NCBI GenBank assembly: GCA_945883455.1
Contig: CAMCXJ010000011.1
Span: 1-23,567 of the forward strand
DNA: 23,567 bases
Origin: Prosthecobacter debontii
GTDB taxonomy: Bacteria; Verrucomicrobiota; Verrucomicrobiia; Verrucomicrobiales; Akkermansiaceae
Reading direction: 5' to 3'
Below, in pieces: positions 22,241-23,567 of the stretch. A program made the position numbers and the translations under genes. Positions within the stretch are counted from its first letter, which is position 1, and each line of letters opens with the position of its first letter. Under the pieces are notes generated by a model. It did no database searches and was not told the DNA's origin. It was given only the letters and a program-made list of their open reading frames with translations.

Positions 22241-22447
22241 GTGCTCGGAATTTTCCTTGTAATGACTTTCCCAGCTTTGTCAGCCACCATGCAGGCGTCC
22301 ATCGAGCCCGTTGACGAGTTTTCGCCGATGCTCTTCCTGATGGCGATACTCGGGATTCTGGTCATGCTTGTTGTGATTGGCATCTGCCTCGGCGAGCTCG
22401 CGGCTCGATTCGATATCGTCATGGGCTTCACGCCGGGCGACATGTGA
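22241..22447 (+). CDS. Small membrane protein of unknown function upstream of nfeD
   Basis: The ~68-residue ORF starts at a GTG (22241) 17 bp after the methyltransferase stop. An initial hydrophobic piece (LGIFLVMTFPALSA) may be a signal sequence. After a short acidic linker (EPVDEFSP) there is one strong membrane span, MLFLMAILGILVMLVVIGIC, then a hydrophilic tail. It ends 54 bp before the NfeD-like gene and is in the same direction, so it may be cotranscribed with it. I recall small S-P-x-L-F-L-type membrane ORFs near NfeD in Verrucomicrobia but cannot name a family. The C-terminal part looks unlike such proteins and could be truncated. Confidence 0.5.
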   Translation: MLGIFLVMTFPALSATMQASIEPVDEFSPMLFLMAILGILVMLVVIGICLGELAARFDIVMGFTPGDM

Positions 22448-22501
22448 CCGGATGAAACCTTTCCCCGGGCGCGGTTCCATGCTTCATTCCCTCATCCACC
22501 G

Positions 22502-23567
22502 ATGAGAAACCTCCTCCGCTTACTGCTCGCCCTGCTTACCATGTTTCCCACCGCCCTCCCAGCGCAGGAAAAATCCGCACCTGCGAAGAAGCACAAGGTC
22601 GTCATCATCCCCATCCGCGAGCAGATCGCGCCGCCGGAGCTCCATGTCCTCCGCCGCGGCCTTAAAATGGCCATCGAACAAGGCGCGGACACGGTCATCC
22701 TCGATATGGAAACTCCCGGCGGTCGCCTCGACGTGACCTTCGACATGCTCAAGGCCATCGAGAAATTTCCCGGAAAAGTCATCACCTACGTGAACAGTGA
22801 GGCGATCTCGGCGGGCGCGCTCATTTCCGCCGGGACGGATGAGATTCATTTCTCGCCGTCCGGCATCATCGGCGCGGCGGCTCCCGTTTCTGGCGGCGGT
22901 GAGGACATCGATGAGACGATGAAAGCGAAGATCGTCTCCTATCTGAAAGCCCGCGTCCGCTCCATTTCCGACGGCAAGGGCTACCGCGGCGAAGTCCTTT
23001 CCGCGATGATCGACGAGGACTTCGTGCTCAAGATCGGGGAGGAAATTCTCAAGCCCAAAAAAGAACTCCTCACCCTCACCGCCACCGAGGCGATGAAAAC
23101 TTACGGCGATCCCGCCCTGCCCCTGCTCGGCGCGGGCATTTCCCCGGATATCGATAGCCTGATGGACACCCTGCTGGGGAAAGGCAACTACACCGCCACC
23201 CGGCTTGAGGTGACGTGGTCGGAAAAAATTGCGCAGTTCATCACCGCTATCGCGCCGCTGCTCCTCGCCGCCGGGTTGGTGCTGCTTTTCATCGAGTTCA
23301 AGACGCCCGGCTTCGGCGTGTTCGGGATTGGCGGCGGCGTGCTGCTCGCCATCGTCTTCTTCGGCCACCACGCGGCGGGCCTCTCGGGACATGAGGCCGC
23401 CCTGTTCTTTTTCCTCGGCTTTGCGCTGGTGATGATCGACCTGTTTTTCCTCCCCGGCTTCATGCTGCTTGCGATACCCGGCGCGCTGCTGATGCTCGGC
23501 TCTCTGCTCTGGGGCATGTCGGACATTTGGCCCGACCAACCCATCGCGTGGCATTCCGATTTCCTTT
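22502..23567 (+). CDS. NfeD/ClpP-like membrane serine protease, 5' part (runs off right edge)
   Basis: The frame is open from ATG 22502 to the window edge (355 codons). A signal peptide (LLRLLLALLTMFPTALPA) is followed by a ClpP/crotonase-like domain with VVIIPIREQI, ADTVILDMETPGGRLDVT and YVNSEAISAGALISAGTDEI; Ser103 in ISAGAL is the predicted nucleophile. Lys143 in MKAKIVSYL, 40 residues on, is the likely base (Ser-Lys dyad as in the Pyrococcus stomatin-operon protease, from memory). Membrane spans follow at ~252-270, ~275-292, ~300-315 and ~320-342. The final NfeD OB-fold domain would lie outside the window. Such proteins cleave stomatin-like partners and are tied to membrane stress. The opposite strand also has a long open frame, but it lacks any family features. 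Confidence 0.88.
   Translation, partial: MRNLLRLLLALLTMFPTALPAQEKSAPAKKHKVVIIPIREQIAPPELHVLRRGLKMAIEQGADTVILDMETPGGRLDVTFDMLKAIEKFPGKVITYVNSEAISAGALISAGTDEIHFSPSGIIGAAAPVSGGGEDIDETMKAKIVSYLKARVRSISDGKGYRGEVLSAMIDEDFVLKIGEEILKPKKELLTLTATEAMKTYGDPALPLLGAGISPDIDSLMDTLLGKGNYTATRLEVTWSEKIAQFITAIAPLLLAAGLVLLFIEFKTPGFGVFGIGGGVLLAIVFFGHHAAGLSGHEAALFFFLGFALVMIDLFFLPGFMLLAIPGALLMLGSLLWGMSDIWPDQPIAWHSDFL

Noticed and set aside
22520..23554. 344-codon minus-strand open frame
   Set aside because: It is antisense to the NfeD-like gene, which has a signal peptide, Ser-Lys dyad and membrane spans; the antisense translation is low-complexity Glu/Gly/Arg/His.

Overview
The window reads as a GC-rich bacterial chromosome segment, most likely from the Verrucomicrobiota (Luteolibacter/Haloferula-like). 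This is inferred from the gene mix: sialate O-acetylesterase plus BNR_4 polysaccharide module, an Rpn-type tail, a mutator-type transposase, and short interspersed intergenic repeats. BamA shows a Gram-negative envelope. I had no database to confirm the taxonomy.

Left part (1-6.3 kb): the end of a NarL/FixJ-type response regulator is followed by a long minus-strand lipid-modification cluster. In transcription order it holds an NTF2/SnoaL-like lipoprotein broken by one in-frame TAA, a three-histidine-box fatty acid desaturase, an FAD-dependent amine-oxidase-like protein, DUF1365 (ATGA overlap with the FAD gene), a cyclopropane-synthase-family methyltransferase and a truncated DUF2062 gene. The FAD/DUF1365/methyltransferase trio resembles proteobacterial neighbourhoods tied to methylated or furan fatty acids and singlet-oxygen stress. 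The methyltransferase lacks the canonical cyclopropane-synthase Cys and His. Spacers here are full of short dispersed repeats, one of which is read into the methyltransferase 5' end.

Middle (6.3-16.5 kb): tcdA (minus) and pdxA (plus) are divergent. A coupled secreted pair follows on the minus strand: a 958-residue two-domain sialate O-acetylesterase whose second domain has lost the catalytic motif, and a BNR_4 family protein overlapping it by 4 bp. Next come a decayed IS256/mutator transposase fused to an Rpn-like C-terminal tail, a rhomboid protease (plus), a terminator and bamA (minus).

Right part (16.6-23.6 kb): recQ and an AAA/DUF4143 ATPase lie on the minus strand. A 156-bp second copy of the recQ 5' end lies beyond the ATPase; it differs from recQ at six sites, all synonymous. 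It abuts a compact plus-strand restriction-modification operon: controller (XRE), MutH/Sau3AI-like endonuclease and N6-adenine methyltransferase. This looks like an acquired island whose edge carried a foreign recQ fragment. A small membrane ORF and the start of an NfeD/ClpP-like membrane serine protease close the window.

The strongest items for follow-up are the C-R-M island with its recQ-fragment scar, the non-canonical methyl-fatty-acid cluster, and the tandem esterase with a dead second domain. No tRNA, rRNA or CRISPR array was seen.
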